This document shows, piece after piece, positions 5,214-5,724 of a DNA stretch of 5,724 nucleotides. Both the position numbers and the translations under genes were made by a program. The notes below the pieces were generated by a model. That model was given only the letters and a program-made list of their open reading frames with translations. It searched no databases and was not told the DNA's origin. Each line of letters starts with the position of its first letter. The stretch's first letter is position 1. This DNA comes from Acidimicrobiia bacterium (GTDB lineage: Bacteria; Actinomycetota; Acidimicrobiia; Acidimicrobiales; Poriferisodalaceae): contig JALSTE010000012.1 in NCBI GenBank assembly GCA_026983855.1, forward strand, positions 1 to 5,724. The letters run 5' to 3'.

Positions 5214-5222
5214 TGATACCCT
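5214..5222 (+). promoter_or_regulatory. Candidate extended -10 promoter of tRNA-Trp/secE
   Basis: TGATACCCT combines the extended -10 TGn with TACCCT, matching TAnnnT. A start near 5229 would give a leader of about 37 bases before the tRNA. No good -35 is seen, which an extended -10 could compensate for. Confidence 0.45.
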
Positions 5223-5265
5223 TCTGATCGGACGAAGATCCCTAGCGGAGCCGCGTCCGGACCCT

Positions 5266-5338
5266 AGGGCAGTAGCTCAACTGGTAGAGCATCGGTCTCC
5301 AAAACCGGAGGTTGGGGGTTCGAGTCCCTCCTGCCCTG
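5266..5338 (+). tRNA. tRNA-Trp (anticodon CCA)
   Basis: A 73-base tRNA with acceptor stem AGGGCAG/CTGCCCT and discriminator G. The D arm is GCTC/GAGC. The anticodon stem TCGGT/ACCGG (one T-G pair) carries loop CTCCAAA, with anticodon CCA at 5299-5301. The T arm is GGGGG, TTCGAGT, CCCTC. The 3' CCA is not encoded (GCA follows the stem). tRNA-Trp directly before secE is a conserved arrangement in many bacteria. Confidence 0.96.
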
Positions 5339-5344
5339 CACGTG

Positions 5345-5360
5345 TCCCGCCCCAGCGGGA
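5345..5360 (+). other. Small hairpin between tRNA-Trp and secE
   Basis: TCCCGC (5345-5350) and GCGGGA (5355-5360) form a perfect stem with loop CCCA, without a T run. It probably does not fully stop transcription, since no separate secE promoter is apparent in the 70-base gap. It could mark tRNA 3' processing. Confidence 0.35.
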
Positions 5361-5408
5361 TGACCCAGGCCGTCACCGACGGCTCGATCGACCCGGGAGT
5401 CGATACCG

Positions 5409-5711
5409 ATGTCCATGAACCGACAGCAGAGACGCCACCTGCAGAAGCAGGGCGAGCTGGGCGCCGACGGTGCTCCGGCTCCCCAGCGGCGACGCCAGGC
5501 GTCGGCTCCGCCCCCCGATCGGCGTACCAGTCCCGCTGAGTTCGCCTCCGAGGTCCGGGCCGAGCTCAAGAAGGTCTCCTGGCCGACCCGTGAGGAGCTG
5601 ATCAACTACTCCATCGTGGTCTTCATCACCATCGTGGTGCTGACGGCGATCATCGCCGGCATGGACTACCTGTCCGGTGAGGCCGTGTTCCGGCTCTTCT
5701 CCGCGAACTGA
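5409..5711 (+). CDS. secE: Preprotein translocase subunit SecE
   Basis: A 100-residue SecE of the short, single-span bacterial type. It clamps SecY in the SecYEG protein-export channel in the cytoplasmic membrane. The conserved amphipathic segment AELKKVSWPTREEL (51-64) is followed by one transmembrane helix at about 66-84 (YSIVVFITIVVLTAIIAGM). The first 45 residues are charged and Pro/Ala-rich, a low-complexity cytoplasmic extension common in actinobacteria. The ATG at 5409 is preferred to the one at 5415 because GGGAG (5395-5399) lies nine bases before it. It follows tRNA-Trp by 70 bases and is probably co-transcribed with it. nusG and ribosomal protein genes would be expected past the window edge. 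Confidence 0.95.
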   Translation: MSMNRQQRRHLQKQGELGADGAPAPQRRRQASAPPPDRRTSPAEFASEVRAELKKVSWPTREELINYSIVVFITIVVLTAIIAGMDYLSGEAVFRLFSAN

Positions 5712-5724
5712 TCCCCCCACCGAC

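Noticed and set aside
5264..5605. Minus-strand frame across tRNA-Trp and secE
   Set aside because: It contains the antisense of tRNA-Trp and of the SecE reading frame; no family features.

Overview
The window is high-GC bacterial DNA with the gene content of a chromosomal housekeeping locus. The EF-Tu and SecE sequences, the ECF sigma/zinc anti-sigma pair, GTG starts and apparently leaderless genes suggest an actinobacterial lineage, possibly a deep-branching one such as Acidimicrobiia. That placement is inference. No insertion sequence, phage gene, CRISPR array or integration site was seen.

Left part (1-2350): an HtpX-type membrane zinc protease gene (+) converges on a YajQ-family gene (-). 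Then come a tRNA-Tyr(GTA) gene (-) and a GNAT acetyltransferase gene of the phosphinothricin-acetyltransferase type (-). The yajQ and GNAT genes each carry a TAnnnT box exactly six bases before the start codon, the geometry of a leaderless transcript.

Middle (2400-4090): tRNA-Thr(GGT), tRNA-Met(CAT) and tuf (EF-Tu) lie on the + strand. Several hairpins fall between them, and a strong intrinsic terminator follows tuf. The tuf gene has a striking third-codon-position preference for G and T with very little C, unlike every neighbour; its last few codons return to the local C-rich style.

Right part (4090-5724): an ECF sigma factor gene overlaps the gene of a small zinc-binding, membrane-anchored anti-sigma factor. 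They are followed by tRNA-Trp(CCA) and secE, which opens the usual secE-nusG-rplKA region lying beyond the window edge.

The tRNA-Thr/tRNA-Met/tuf/tRNA-Trp/secE series is a known translation and secretion neighbourhood. The regulatory sigma/anti-sigma pair splits it, and no rpmG gene (ribosomal protein L33, often found here) is present. I do not see an undescribed defence or mobile system. The points most worth following are the composition of tuf, the sigma/anti-sigma pair with no obvious sensor domain, and the paired leaderless promoters.
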